Positions 44,730 through 57,356 are shown, numbered from the stretch's first letter. The stretch is 64,000 nt of DNA from Linnemannia elongata (GCA_036320915.1 JAXBDG010000001.1:2998001-3062000), one strand, 5' to 3'. Translations and numbers: made by a program. Notes: generated by a model from the sequence alone, not told the origin.

Positions 44730-47700
44730 ATGGCAGACGTTGCATTCGACCTCCTGGGCGATGCTTCCATCCACAGCACACCCTCCAGGGACACCAACAA
44801 CAACCTTCTTGCTCACAACAGCACTGGAATCGCCCTCAAAGAAGAAGAAGATGCCTTTTCTGCCGCTGTCTCTGTCTGGAGAGGTATTTTTCTATAAAGT
44901 GCCTGACGATGTTTACCCGCGAAACGAACTAGCATGAGGGCGGAACAGACTGAAGTTGGAGGCTACCTAACCGCTTGGGATAATTCTTTATTAATCGGTA
45001 TTATAACATAGGCATCCAACTTCCAGTTATCCAACAAGAGATGGATACGCAATCGGTGGAGCTCTTGGAGCAGCAACAACAGAGTTTGGCAGGACGCAAG
45101 AAACTTGCAGAACTGACCAGAGGTATGTTCATACCAGGACGACTGTCTCTCTTGTTCAACAATACAACTTGCTGATATGACGCTGATTTTTTTCATCGCT
45201 ACCATTACCAATTGGTCAAAAACGCTCCCAGAGTTCAAAAAGGTCCCAGATCAAGAAAAGTTGCAGCAGTTCAAGTTGCTCCTTAGGGCTTACCAGGGAG
45301 AAATCGACGCAATCACCAAACGAGAGAAGGCGACCGCACAGGCATTCTTGACGGTCTATAATGCTCTCGGTCAGGCTCCAGATCCCGCAAAGCTGCTCCA
45401 AGTTGCCGCTGTAAGTCTTTGTTTCTTATATCCCTACGCTGTGAAAATCATACTTGTGCGACATATTGTTTTGCTTGCTGTATTGCTTTGGGTTTGCCTA
45501 ATGGACCATTCTATTTTCATCTTTGTCATTAGGACCAAACGACAAAACTGGAAGAAATTAGCGCGTTGCAAGCGGAGAATATCCGCCTCAAGGAAGAGAA
45601 CACTAGTCTTAACAAGCAGGCTGCCAACTTGCGGTCCATGTCCAGCAATACTACAAAGCTCCAGCAACGTCTGACTCGATTGGAGACCAAGCAGGAGGAG
45701 ACCATTCAGGAAAAGGTCCGGGAGAAGGAGCAAGCCTTCAGAGAGGAATGGGAGGAAAAAATTAGAACTGCGAAGGAGAGGTAACACCAAGGTTGACTTA
45801 GAGCTATCGTTAGTACCCATGATGTTCCTACCTTAATATTTACCCACGTATTTTGCATTCAATTGTGCGCACCAATAGAGAGCACGACTTGCAGCGCCAG
45901 CTGAACCAGGCCAAGGACCAGCTCAAGACTCTTAAGCACACCAACGATTCGACACAGGCTACATTGGTCGACCACTCTCAAAAGTACGAGGAGGAGGTTG
46001 TTGCTAAGTTGGCTGAACTGGACATTGTACTTTTGGATTATGAGCGCGCCAACAGCAGGATATCGGAACTTGAAGGTCAAAACGAAATGCTTCGTGACCA
46101 ATTGGACAACTCTCAGGGACGAGGAATCGACAGTGAAAGGTACAGCTCATGTCTGCTTCGTACACCAAGATTGCAACTTAACATCCATGATATGAGGTTT
46201 TGAGTCTGACACGGTTCACTGCATACCTTTTGTTTGGTAGGGCGGCTACTTTGGAACAGACGATCGAGAACCAGGACGCAGAGCTTCAGAACCTTACAAC
46301 GGCTTTGGAGAACCTCAAGACAAGCAACAAGGTGAATACCGGCGCGCTTTGATCCACATTGTGACAAGACAAGTCATCATTATGGCGAAGCACTAACTAT
46401 GGCATCTTTCCAATATATATACAGAAACAAATCACGACTTTGGAGCGAAAGACGACTGCATTACAGCGGGAGGTTCAGGAGAGAACAGAGGAAATCGAGG
46501 CAACCAAGCGCAAATTGGAACAGTACAAGGACTATGAGACCGTCAAGAGCGAGCTCGAAGTCCTTAAGGTAACCAGCCATGACAAAGCATTTTGAAAGGC
46601 TACTGCGTCAAGGATGATTTAAGAATTGCACTGACAAACATCCTTCCTATCAACTTCTTATAGTACATCGAGTTCTCTGGATCAAGAGGAGTTGATGCGG
46701 ACGATGACTGGGACGAGCGAGTATTGACGTTGGCCAGCAAGAATTTGGAAAAACCAATCGAGATTCTGTTGATGGAAAAGAGCCGCAAGCTGGAGAATGA
46801 GCTCACGGAACTGAAGGTCCTTCACGAATCTGTCACCAGAGATCTAGAGGATGTCCGCACTCGTCACGAAGTCGCCTCTCGTCAATTGGAATCGCAGATG
46901 GAGCTGATTCAGCGACTTGAGGAGGATATCACACGCCTCAACCAATCCTCTGGAGGAAACGGGCTAGGTGCTGCGAATGGTGGTGTCAATGGATACTTTA
47001 CAGGACCTCCCGGAACCAACCATTCAGGATTTCCTCATCCAACCTCACCTCCTTACGGCAAGGCTTCGTTCTCGGGAGACGTAGTGGGAGGTGTTACTCT
47101 CGGACCAGTTCTTCCTCAGACGCCAAGGACGCCTGGTTTCCCCTCAGCTGCTTCTCTTAACCTTGATGTCTCGGCTACAGCAGGAGGTGTTGGCTCTGGT
47201 GTGGGCACACCAGGCGTTGGCACCTCGTCGGCAGATCACAGTATTCTTCCTATTGTGACCAGTCAACGTGATCGTTTCCGCCAAAGGAACAGTGAGTTGG
47301 AGGAACAGCTCCGTCAGCAATCTGAGCAAATCTCTAACTTGAAGAACGAGACCAGCCAACTGCAGAGGGACAACTTGAAGCTGTATGAGAAGATCAAGTA
47401 CATGCAGTCATATCGGGATGATGCATCCGGATCGGGAGTCGGAGCAGGATACTCAACAACTGCACCCAATGCCGCTATCGATTACACATCGCCCTTCAGG
47501 AACAACAATGCCGGTGGGATGGTGGGTCGACCTGGGCAGCACAAGAAGGACGATAGGGATGAGATGCACATGCAATCGTTAGATCCGACGGACCGGTACC
47601 GGAACATCTATGAGGAGAGCATGAATCCATTTGAGGCGTTTCACAAGAAAGAGGAGTCGCGTCGGTTCAACAGCATGACCTCCGCAGACAAGGCCATGTT

Positions 47701-47878
47701 GACGATGAGTCGGTTGGTGTTGACAAACAAGTGGACGAGGAGTATGCTGGTGGCGTACACGATGGGTTTGCATTTCTTGATGATGATCATGCTGTACAAG
47801 ATGAGTGCCTGGGAGGAGTGTCGACATGATCATGAGACACCGAACGGGGCCAACCCCATGATGCCTCCCGATGAGTAA
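44730..47878 (+). CDS. COY1: Golgi coiled-coil protein CASP (Coy1)
   Basis: Eight or so exons starting 44730-44883, then 45012 onward; all use GT-AG introns and the last exon (from about 46664) is longest. The sequence is almost entirely coiled coil (ELTREFKKVPDQEKLQQFKLLL; LEEISALQAENIRLKEEN; VTSQRDRFRQRNSELEEQL). The end is diagnostic: YRNIYEESMNPFEAFHKKEE, then a single membrane anchor MLVAYTMGLHFLMMIMLYKM, then a short lumenal tail. This is the CASP/Coy1 architecture (tail-anchored golgin, intra-Golgi transport, interacts with COG and SNAREs). A Gly/Pro-rich insert (47000-47230) interrupts the coil. About 700 residues, normal for fungi. The ATG at 44730 begins MADVAFDLLGDAS and is the first in frame. 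Confidence 0.93.
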
Positions 47879-48425
47879 TCTCGTAGATACCTCTTTCCTT
47901 CCTTTTCGATAACATGTAGACACGCACCTTCAAAAATATCAACGACCATAGCCACAAATTCTTGAACAATTTTTTTCGCTAAGGAAGCGAAGCTTTCTTC
48001 ATCACATACCAAAGTTACATGCACCGTGACCCTCGATGGTCAAAACATGAAGCATGTCTACCGTACTCTCTTACATGTGAGCGTACTTGGCGCCTGTGTG
48101 TGTATTGCACCCACCGTTTGTCGCATCCTAAAATTGTTTTGTCAGGAATGAAGATGGGAAAGGGAGGAAAAATTGTTCTTTCTCCTCCTTCCAAAAGGAG
48201 CGAACAATCTTGTAGCATTTGGCTGACAAGCCATTGGGTGGCTTTTCCTTGCACAGTGACAAATCGAGTAGTAATCAACGTTGGCTCCTGAGCTGTGGAG
48301 AATAGAATTCAAAATGCTCTTAAAAGAACTGGTTGCTCGCACTTTTTTTTCGTTTTTTTCTTTATTCTATCCTACTCGCCTTTACACTCACATACACAAC
48401 ACCCGTTCGCAATACATTCAAGAAC
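47879..48425. other. Spacer between COY1 and the pirin gene
   Basis: 547 bp of 3' UTR and promoter. T-runs at 48340-48358 precede the pirin start. No gene seen. Confidence 0.55.
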
Positions 48426-49442
48426 ATGCGTAGTTCACTACTGACATTTCGCACTGCCGTCTCGGCAACACTCCTCCTCTCCCTCACCGCCCTTACTACC
48501 GCCGTTCTTGCCGATGATGCCGTCGTCGAACCCCTTCGCCTCTCCCGAACAATCACCCGAGCAGTTTTATCTGAAGAACAAGCAGAAGGCCAAGGCGCCC
48601 GCGTCCGTCGCTCCATCGGCCGCCCTGAACTCCGGAACCACGACCCTTTCCTCATGCTCGATGAATTCTTGGTCGACAAGAACGGCGGCTTCCCTGATCA
48701 TCCTCATCGTGGGTTTGAGACCGTTACCTACATGCTGGAGGGACAGTTCCGACATGAAGATTTTGCAGGACACAGTGGGGTTATTGGACCAGGAGACGTT
48801 CAGTGGATGACTGCCGGGCGCGGGATCGTACACTCTGAGATGCCTGTCTTTCCCGATGGTGATGAAGGTGGGGAGAGGGCGCTGACGAAGGCGCATGGAT
48901 TGCAGCTCTGGATCAACTTACCAAAGGAACACAAGATGTGTGACCCACAATACCAAGAACTCCTCGATTCCCAGATCCCGCGTTCTAAGCCCCAACCCGG
49001 TGTGGCGATCAAAGTCATTGCTGGAGAGTCACACGGTGTCCAATCCAAGGTCTATACCCGGACGCCTACTATGTTTCTGGACATCACGATGGAGCCCCAC
49101 AAGGTTGTCGAGCAGAATCTGCCATTATCTTACACTGGGTTTATTTACATGCTCTCCGGCAAGACCTACCTCGGCGAGAAGGAAGAGCAGTTCGTGGGCG
49201 AGGCACATAACACATTGACATTCTCTGGAAGCGATGGTGTCAAGGAGACGGTGCGGATCGAGACCAAGGAGGAAGCGGCAAGATTTGTGTTTATTGCGGG
49301 TCAGCCGTTGAATGAGCCGATTGTCCAGCATGGCCCGTTTGTCATGAACACCCATGAGGAGATCTATGAGACTTTTTTTGATTTCCGGAATGCTGTCAAT
49401 GGTTTCGAGCGCGCCAACCAGTGGCGCTCCTCTGCCAATTAG
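48426..49442 (+). CDS. Pirin (cupin) with signal-peptide-like N-terminus
   Basis: Single exon, about 338 residues. Pirin core: HDPFLMLDEF, FPDHPHRGFETVTYMLEG, HSGVIGPGDVQWMTAGRGIVHSEMP. The His/His/His/Glu metal ligands of the N-terminal cupin are all visible. The C-terminal cupin follows with TYLGEKEEQF and FVFIAGQPLNEPIVQHGPFVMN. Pirins are non-heme iron proteins, nuclear cofactors or quercetin 2,3-dioxygenases, usually without a signal sequence. Here the N-terminus (MRSSLLTFRTAVSATLLL, then ALTTAVLADD) has a basic start, a hydrophobic core and an AxA-like cleavage site, suggesting secretion or organelle entry. A further in-frame ATG exists at 48333 but would add a hydrophobic leader from T-rich DNA. 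Convergent with the next gene. Confidence 0.92.
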   Translation: MRSSLLTFRTAVSATLLLSLTALTTAVLADDAVVEPLRLSRTITRAVLSEEQAEGQGARVRRSIGRPELRNHDPFLMLDEFLVDKNGGFPDHPHRGFETVTYMLEGQFRHEDFAGHSGVIGPGDVQWMTAGRGIVHSEMPVFPDGDEGGERALTKAHGLQLWINLPKEHKMCDPQYQELLDSQIPRSKPQPGVAIKVIAGESHGVQSKVYTRTPTMFLDITMEPHKVVEQNLPLSYTGFIYMLSGKTYLGEKEEQFVGEAHNTLTFSGSDGVKETVRIETKEEAARFVFIAGQPLNEPIVQHGPFVMNTHEEIYETFFDFRNAVNGFERANQWRSSAN

Positions 49443-49764
49443 TTGAATCATTTTTTTTTTCATTTTTGGGCGAAGCACTCTTTTTGAAATAAACGCATCA
49501 ATCAATCAGTAATACATTTGTTTCCGATTGTGTTAACCTTCCGACCCTTCCCTTCAAAAGGCCGACGTTTGGAACAGAACAGGATGGTGTTGCCGTCAAG
49601 AGGGGTTTGTTTATTTGCTTAATGTAGAATTATGGCATCAATTTAACGTTGTTCGTTTTTGCTGTTTTGTCGTTTTTGCGTGATTTTTTTGTGGGATGTT
49701 GTTTTAGTGTGTGTAAAGAGAGAGGGGGGAGGTGTTCTTGTTAACAGGTTGCAATATTGTTGGT
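49443..49764. other. Convergent 3' flanks
   Basis: 322 bp between stop codons; AT-rich, with AAATAAACG at about 49487 as a probable poly(A) signal. No gene seen. Confidence 0.55.
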
Positions 49765-52271
49765 TCAAGCATGAACAGCAGCGGGTTCCTCAAGGATGGG
49801 CGTGGATGTAAGCTGGGCACCATCGCCTTCCTTGACTAGCTCAACAGCTCCAGCAGGCGTCGTCGTGACATTTGGATTGCTGGCTCCAAACAAACTCCAT
49901 CTCCGCATCTTCTTGAGCACGCCTCCCTCCGTCGTCACAGGCGTTGTTGGTGTAGCAACTCCTGCAGATGCTGTGCTGCTTGTGCTGGACTCTGAGGTCG
50001 AGATCGAAAGCGTTGGCGAACGGACGGAATTCAATGACTCAGAATCGGGCCTCTCTGCAACAGGCGATGTCTCTACAAGAGTTGTGATTGTCGATTGTTG
50101 CTCCGGCATGGGTGCCATGATAGTGAGGTTGTTCTTGGATTTGGACATCACTGACCACCTGCCTTGGCTCGCTGGCAACGCGCTCGAGTCGCTTCCGTAA
50201 CGTCCGTGACCGCTCCCGCTACCGTTGACTTGGAATGATCCGGCTCCGCCAATCGTCTGTCGTCGTTGATGCCGATCCTGCCCAGCCGCACTGCTCATGC
50301 TCGCATGTCGTTGAAGTTGCTTGCGGGTGAAAGGCTGGTCAAAGGTCGTCAATTGCTCGTACTCTGCTGGTCGTGAAAGATCGTTGGCGACTACTCTGTA
50401 CTCAGAGGAAGAGTTGCTGGTCCGTGGAGAGTCCTCAAGAACATGGCCGTCATGGAACGATGTAACTCCAGTCGATGTTCCGCTAGCGGCATCGTCCTCA
50501 GAGCTGTTTCGGGTCGAACTCTTGCCAGAGTTGGTAACAGGTGCGGGGGCAGGCTTGGAGCGTGATGAGAAGATAGAGCCGCCACCAAAGAGGGAGCGCG
50601 AGCGGGCGCGACCCTCGGGCTTGGCTGGGGGCTCTATCTCAGAAGTGGTGTTTCCGGTGTTGTTCAGGCTAGAGCTGCTCTTGTTGGCCTGAGAGATGAG
50701 GGCTGGGGGCGACTCGGGTATTGAGGCCCTGCGAGGGCTATAGTCGGCAGCGAGGACCGCCTGAAGATGAGGATTCTCCATGATCCGCGACAGAATCCTG
50801 GAAATATAGAGACCCAAGGCAGTGTTGCTCTCTTTGAGTTGTTTGACTTCCTCCTCGATCGACTTTTCAGAGTTGGGAAGAGGCGAACGGTCAAGGGCCT
50901 TGCCGAGCTCATCAGCCAGATTGATTGATCCGTTACTGTTTGTGGCCAGGGGTGTGGCAGAGGGATCATCGTTGTAGCCCGTATTCTAATCGCCACAGAT
51001 GCACGGACAAAAGGTGTGAGTGTAAAAAAAAAGAGATCTCCATGTTAGGATTTGGACAGACCGGGCGCATACCACATATGAGAAACCACATGCGGGTCGG
51101 CTGAAAAGAGACTCAGAGACATAACAACATATTCGCACGCATATATACATGCGCGCTTGTGTACGCATTCGCTTCATCTCTCCATCAACTTAAGACATTG
51201 CAAGGCCCACCACACCAGATTGCCTGTTGGGATGTTTACCTTCATGATACTGGTTTGCATAAACTCGCCATTCATCGACTTTTCATGCAACAACATTTGA
51301 TAGCTCTCGTTCTCCTCCATGAGACCCCTGTTCAGCTCCTGTGCCTGGGCAATTTGGGCCTGCAACTCGCACTCCTTCAGGGTAAAGTTGCGTTGGCGCT
51401 CGATGAGGTCCTGGTTCATGCTGAGAATCTGCTTTCGGAGCTCGGTGACAATGTTTTCCTGCGCTCTCAATGCTCTTGTATGGGCTGCGTTATTCTCAGC
51501 TATCTGTTGCTGAACGACAGGTGGAACGACGTCGAACTCTTTGCTGCTGGTGGATGCCTCTCGCTCTAATAATTATTCAAAAATAAAGACATGCAAAGTG
51601 TGAGCAACTATAGGTGCACATCAGAACAAAAAATGACCAGACAGGCCATAAACCCTAGAATGTGCGTCTCCTCCTTCCCCTCCTCTGACTTTACCTTTGG
51701 CAGGAGCTTGAACTACGAGGGGCCGGGTTGCAAACTTGACACTACGCACCAGCTCACTCTCACGTTCAGCCCAGAGGGCACGCTCCCTCTCAAAGTTGGC
51801 GTTGTTCTGTTCAATCTGGCGGTCAAAGTCCTTCTTGGCACGGGAGAGTCGTTGGGCTTCCCTTCGGGCCTCTGTCAGACTTTGGTCAAGCTCATACACC
51901 TGATTTTCGAGACGGGCTTGGTTGTTCCTGGCCGAAGCGACCTCTTGTTGGGCTAGAGCATTTTTCTGTACAAGGGAGAGGTTTTCTTTTAGCAGGTCTG
52001 CTGCGGCTTGCGATTCTTGTTGGAGTTGGTGTTGTTGATAGTATTGCTGAAGGGACTCCACCGAATTGCTTGTACTGAAGACAGTTTTGCTGCGATATAA
52101 TGGTTGGTCCTTGACATCGTGTTCCCAGATAGTTGAATGGCCGCATTTTGGCTGGAGCGCGTCCGTAGATAAAAGTGGACCTAGGAGCGAGCTGTTCGAT
52201 TCGGACTCATACGCCGTCGACGGGTAGTGTGTTGAGGCGTATCTGCCATGCTTTGTTGTCCGTATGTTCAT
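49765..52271 (-). CDS. Coiled-coil protein, possibly Uds1 (up-regulated during septation)-like
   Basis: Three exons: about 51695-52271 (MNIRTTKHGRYAS, then Gln-rich and coiled coil RNNQARLENQVYELDQSL), about 51240-51565 (NIVTELRKQILSMNQDLIERQ, coiled coil), and 49765-50984. The last begins with SIEEEVKQLKESNTALGLYI and SRILSRIMENPHLQAVL, then turns into a Ser/Pro/Thr-rich disordered tail ending PAAVHA. Helix followed by a short conserved block ending in an EN-H-AVL-like motif recalls fungal Uds1-domain proteins, but I am not certain. About 730 residues. No catalytic motif seen, so a scaffold or cytoskeletal role would be inference. Confidence 0.75.
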
Positions 52272-55200
52272 CCTTAACTCTCTTTCTTTCACACACACTC
52301 TTTCCAGAAGGTTTTGCGGGTGGCGGTGTCGCTGCTTCCCAGTTGATGGTTCTTAGATTGGCGAACTAGTGAGCTAGCTGGCTGGCTGACTGGCTGGTGA
52401 GCACGTTAACTGGTTGGTGGATGAATTGGATAGTTGTTTTGGAGGTATAATCCGGAAGCTGAAGAAAAACGAACTGAACAAATAGGGATTGAATATAACT
52501 GATGTGGAGGACGGGAAGCGAGCGATGAAATAGTGATGGCGGAGGAGGAAGTGGTCGTCAAGGTACAGGTGAAGCTGAAGCGTGATAGAGTGATAGAGAG
52601 AAAGAGGTGGCGCTGGTAATTGGTGGTGGTTTTTCCAAGAAGACGAGGTATTGGAGCAGAGAAGAACAACTGATGGGATAGCGAGGGTGAATAGGAAGAA
52701 AACACAAGAAGAAACGAAAAGAGAATGAAAGCGAAAGGAAGAAAGGAAGAAAGGTAAGGGGAGAAAAGGAGGTGGGGGCATGGGGTTTCTTTTTTTTTTT
52801 TGTATTGTCAGCCAGCCAGGCCTAAGTGTACGTGTGTCAACACAATGTTCCTACATCAACTCATCGAAAGGAACCACGGTCAACCACTCGCAGTACCATC
52901 GACCTCCTTCTTTCTCCAGCCAACGCGTGTCCATCCTCATCCGTGTCCTTCTCTTTTCTTTCTTTCTCTCCCCTGTCAATGTCTCTGTCCTGCCTAGCGA
53001 GGGGGTCCCGATCCATGTATCTGTGATGAATGTAAGGTGGCTACCTCCTTTTGTGGGGTCACTTATTCTTTTTCTATTTACTGTGGACTTACTCTGTGGG
53101 CGAGATCAAGTGATCGCATGGTTGAGATCAGGATCTACTTGGAGGGAGGGGTGGAGTGCAGTTGAGTTCATTTCAGTAGGGAAAAGGAATGAGTGAAGAG
53201 CGGCGACCACGACGACGAGGGACCAACAGACGGAAGGAGAGGCGGAGGGAGTGCAGCAGGCAAGAAGGAACGTGTGAGGGCGGAGTCGTAGTGGGCGTAG
53301 GCAATTATCAAATGAAATTATGGGCAGTAGTGCAGCAGTAGGGCGAAAGGGGGGAGAAACAGAGACAGAGTGTGAGGAGAAAAGGTCAGTCAAAGGTCAC
53401 GAACACATACTCGCTAAGACACAAATACTCCGCCTATATTGTAGGTAGGTCAGTCAGTCTTCCAATGCAGGACAATGTGTGTAAAGGGTGGACCACACTC
53501 TTTTTTTACACACTCTGCCCGAGCTAGCTGACCTTCGATGGTGATAAAAAACCGCATCGACAAGCTAGCTAGCCAGCATCTTATCGGCTCATACTACACC
53601 CACTCTTTGTGGTCTTCATAAACAGGCTCGCTCGCTCGCTCGCTCTCTTTACTGTCACTGTCTTCTTCCTTTTGTAATGGCAAACTGAACTGAACTGAAC
53701 CATAACAACGAAGACAACACAGGATGAGTCATGCAAACACAAACAAACGAAAGACAAGAGTTCATACTTCGTCCTGATCTTCATCCTCGTGAGACGAAAA
53801 GGTCATGTTGAGAAGATGGGGGTGAGGTCAGTCCTGGTGAGAATGAGAATATTATTAAATACGAGGCGAGGGCGTTGATGTTGACTTCCTCGTGTCTGTG
53901 TGTTCTGTGGTATGGTTGTGCTGTGGTATGGTCGTAATAATTCCAAAGGAGGAAAGGAAGCGTCGAAGCAGTAAAGGAGACTGGTAATTTGAGCAAAGAA
54001 GGGGGAGTTGGTGGTGGTGGTGGTGATAGTGGTAGAAGAGAAGGAGGAGGGGAGAACTATGAACAAGTTCGGAGGTGATGTAATGAAGAAGGAGGAGGCG
54101 AATGAGAAAAGATGATGATGGCGAGGAAGAAAGAGAGAGTGAGAGAGAGAAAGAAAAGAGACGAAAGAGAGAAAGGTTAGACACCAACGGAAAAAAGAAC
54201 AACAAGAAGAAGACGAACACGAAGAAGCCCAAGAGCAAGAAAGAGCAAGCGCCTGACCCAGACATGGACACGGCATGAATATGGCCGCCAAGGTAGAACA
54301 GAGCCTTTTTTTCTCCGAAAATGAGAGTGCTGCAAATGTAGGGTGACAAGGTCAAGGCAAACCAGTGGATGCTCGAGTTGAAAAAAATCTTGAAAAGTGA
54401 AAAGCTGAGAGGTTTTGTGAGAGCAGTTCATGAGCATTGACAAGCAAGCAAGTCAGCAACAAGTGTCAACAACAGCAACAGCAATAGCAACAAAAAAAGA
54501 ACTTGAATAGGTTGGCATACAACCAGAGAGCCCTCTCCAACGGACGACAAAAACAACAACAATTCAACAGCATCAACAAATGGGTCCAAGAGCACTCACT
54601 CGTTTACTCTTCAACCATCGATAGTTTTGCATTGAATATAAATAATAATTATTAATATTGAAATGCATCCTTCATTCAATTGCAACGCCATAGAGAGAAA
54701 AGGAGACCATTAAAAGAGAGAACATAAGAAGCGAGGAAGGGGGCCACGGGATTGATCAACCTCGACGTTCTTTCGACTGTTGTTCAACAAGAAGTAAGTT
54801 AAAAAATAAAAAAAAAAGGGCTGTTCTCTTGGTGTTTACATCGGGAAAGGGTATAGGCGTATGGTGTGTGTGAGGCTTGATGGCATGCTTGATATTCCAC
54901 GATCCAATCTGCTTGGCCACACTTTCCTTTGCTCTAATACCCTGCGCGAATTGAAAGGCGATGCATTCATTCCTTTCTCTGTCGCCCTTCAACGGGAAGA
55001 AGGGGGGCACTGCAAATGCATCTCCATCTACCAGACTCATTCCTGGAAGAATAAACAGACTATCCACCAACAGGCATGGCCACATCCACCCAGTGCGTAC
55101 TCTGTCGGGAGTATCTGCACACCGCGTCTACCGCCAGGACATCGCTACCGCGAACGCGTCTCTATCCACTGATCGTTCTATTTTTTTTTTCTTTTTTTTT

Positions 55201-55639
55201 TTGACTGTACGACAGCCAATCAGGATGCGCAAGTCTCGCATCCATCACTGCAACGATGAATGCTGCGCGACTTTCTCTGGCGTCCCAGTAAAAAATATGA
55301 TTAGCGGTTTCATCGATGTTTGTTTTATCTTTTATCTTTTCCACCAAAAATAATAACAAAACAAACAGCCTCTTACTTCTTCGTCTTCGTCCCTTTCTTC
55401 TCCATTCTCTTCTTCATTCTCTCTTTTTCCCACACCCTCATAAAAGAAACACTCTCACTCTCTTTCTTTTTCCCTTCTTTCTTTCATTTCTTACCTTCAA
55501 AAACACCATATTTCACCTCCACCAATCTCCCGCTCAAAATTATTAACCTTCTTGGCTCCCTTTACCCCATCGTCGCACAAACAAGCACAGACAAACACAC
55601 ACAAACCAGTAACCCTTTATTACAATTACGGTTATCAAG
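52272..55639. other. Long divergent intergenic region
   Basis: 3.4 kb between divergent start codons. Strand-biased purine/pyrimidine blocks: GA-rich at 52490-52770, 53200-53390 and 54000-54240; TC-rich at 55320-55520, which leads into the UAP1 start. Short repeats: CTCGCTCGCTCGCTC at 53627-53645, CTGGCTGACTGGCTG at about 52380, GAACTGAACTGAAC at 53686-53700. Candidate frames in the GA blocks encode Ser/Phe/Leu-rich low complexity and are not credible. Nothing RNA-like recognised. Confidence 0.6.
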
Positions 55640-57175
55640 ATGACCCAGGTGGACCCTGCACGACTCTCCATCGTGCGACAAAAGTACAAGGATGCCCATC
55701 AGGACCACATCTTCACTTTCTGGGACGACCTCTCTCCTCAGCAACAGCACACCTTCTTCTCTCAACTCGAATCCATCGACCCCAAGGCGCTCAACTCCAT
55801 TTTCCAGAAAGCCATCCATTCCTCTCTGTCCACTATTATCTTCAACGACCTCCAGCCACTCGCTCACAGTGAAGTTAAATCGACCACACACTCACCACTC
55901 ACCGAACAACAAGACTGGGAACAACGAGGACTCGAAGCCATAGCCAACAACCAGGTTGCCGTCATTGTCTTGGCAGGTGGACAGGGTACCCGTCTAGGCT
56001 CATCACTTCCTAAGGGGTCCTTTCCCAATGTCGGTCTTCCCTCGCACAAGACTCTTTTCCAGATCCACGCAGAGAGGATCAAAAGACTGCAGACCCTGGC
56101 CAGAATCCATCAAGCAACAAAAATAGGACGACCTATAGACGATATCCTCATGCCAATCATCACCTGGTGCATTATGACCTCCGGCGCCACACACGAACGG
56201 ACTGAGACCTTTCTCAAACAGCATGCCTACTTTGGACTCTTGCCCGAGAATATTATTGTCTTTCAGCAGGGCGTTATGCCCAGCTTTGACCTTGAGGGCA
56301 AGTTCCTGCTCAGCGCCAAAGGCCAGATCGCCACATCCCCCAACGGTAACGGAGGTATCTTTTGGGCTCTCCATACCGAGGGCGTACTCGAGGCTCTCCA
56401 GAAGCGAGGGATTCTTTATACACACAGCTACTCGGTCGACAACATCCTAATCAAGATTGGCGACCCGATCGGAATTGGGCATGCGCTTGCAACCAACGCC
56501 GATGTCACCGCCAAGGTTATGCCTAAGACCCGCTCAGACGAACCTTTGGGCGTCATATGTCACATCAACGGTCATGTCAAGGTTGTCGAGTACTCGGAGA
56601 TGGATAATGAACTTGCGGCACTGATCGATCCCAACACCGGCGAATTTGTCTACAGAGCGGGTAATGTCTGCAACCAAATTTTTTCCGTCAATTTTCTGGC
56701 ACGAGTACCACCCATCCTACAGACCCCAGATCAGGACCTGCTGATCTACCACCCGGCCACCAAACGGATACCTTTTATCGACTTGACGACAGGACAGGCA
56801 GTTGAGCCAGACGCACCCAACGGGATCAAGTTGGAGCTCTTTATTTTTGACGCGTTTACTCTGGCGGAACGGTTTGCTTGTCTGGAAGTCGAGCGAGCAA
56901 GCGAGTTTTCCCCTATGAAGAACCCTGATGGACTGGATTCACCCGCAACCTGTCGACGTGATCTGGAACGACTGCATATCCGTTGGATCGAGCAAGCTGG
57001 TGGACATGTTGTTGCGATTCCTGGTTCTCTTTCAGCAGCAGGAAGTGAGGGTCTTTTGGGGTTCGAGATCAGTCCCATGTTGAGCTATGATGGTGAGGGA
57101 CTGGAGTGGGTAAGAGGGAAAACCATTCAAGCATGCCACCTCGAGACCAAGGACGATGCTCACTTTCTCCTCTAG
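55640..57175 (+). CDS. UAP1: UDP-N-acetylglucosamine pyrophosphorylase
   Basis: Single exon, 511 residues, close to the family's usual 480-520. The nucleotide-binding loop LAGGQGTRLGSSLPKGS is at about residue 113. It is followed by LFQIHAERIKRLQ, WCIMTSGATHERTETFL, FGLLPENIIVFQQGVMPSFD, SPNGNGGIFWAL, YSVDNILIKIGDP, GHVKVVEYSE and NVCNQIFSVNFL, all recognisable UAP1 blocks. It makes UDP-GlcNAc from GlcNAc-1-P and UTP, the substrate for chitin synthesis, N-glycans and GPI anchors, in the cytosol. Two positions differ from what I recall (NGNGGLYRAL reads NGNGGIFWAL; ADP reads GDP), so kinetic differences are possible. Absence of introns stands out in this window. Confidence 0.94.
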   Translation: MTQVDPARLSIVRQKYKDAHQDHIFTFWDDLSPQQQHTFFSQLESIDPKALNSIFQKAIHSSLSTIIFNDLQPLAHSEVKSTTHSPLTEQQDWEQRGLEAIANNQVAVIVLAGGQGTRLGSSLPKGSFPNVGLPSHKTLFQIHAERIKRLQTLARIHQATKIGRPIDDILMPIITWCIMTSGATHERTETFLKQHAYFGLLPENIIVFQQGVMPSFDLEGKFLLSAKGQIATSPNGNGGIFWALHTEGVLEALQKRGILYTHSYSVDNILIKIGDPIGIGHALATNADVTAKVMPKTRSDEPLGVICHINGHVKVVEYSEMDNELAALIDPNTGEFVYRAGNVCNQIFSVNFLARVPPILQTPDQDLLIYHPATKRIPFIDLTTGQAVEPDAPNGIKLELFIFDAFTLAERFACLEVERASEFSPMKNPDGLDSPATCRRDLERLHIRWIEQAGGHVVAIPGSLSAAGSEGLLGFEISPMLSYDGEGLEWVRGKTIQACHLETKDDAHFLL

Positions 57176-57325
57176 ACTTGCTCCACTTTACCGCATCTAC
57201 TTAAGCGCCTCCCATTACTCTCCCTCATGAAAATAAATCAAAATACCACAGAGCATTTTACTGAATCCATTCCTCTCTCACTCTCTCTCTCTCTCGTGCA
57301 TTGAATATGTTGGGATGGTTTTCTA

Positions 57326-57356
<31 letters not shown>

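Noticed and set aside
53803..54443. Minus-strand frames of 160-170 codons
   Set aside because: They arise from GA-rich DNA read as Ser/Leu/Phe repeats; no conserved motif or splice pattern.
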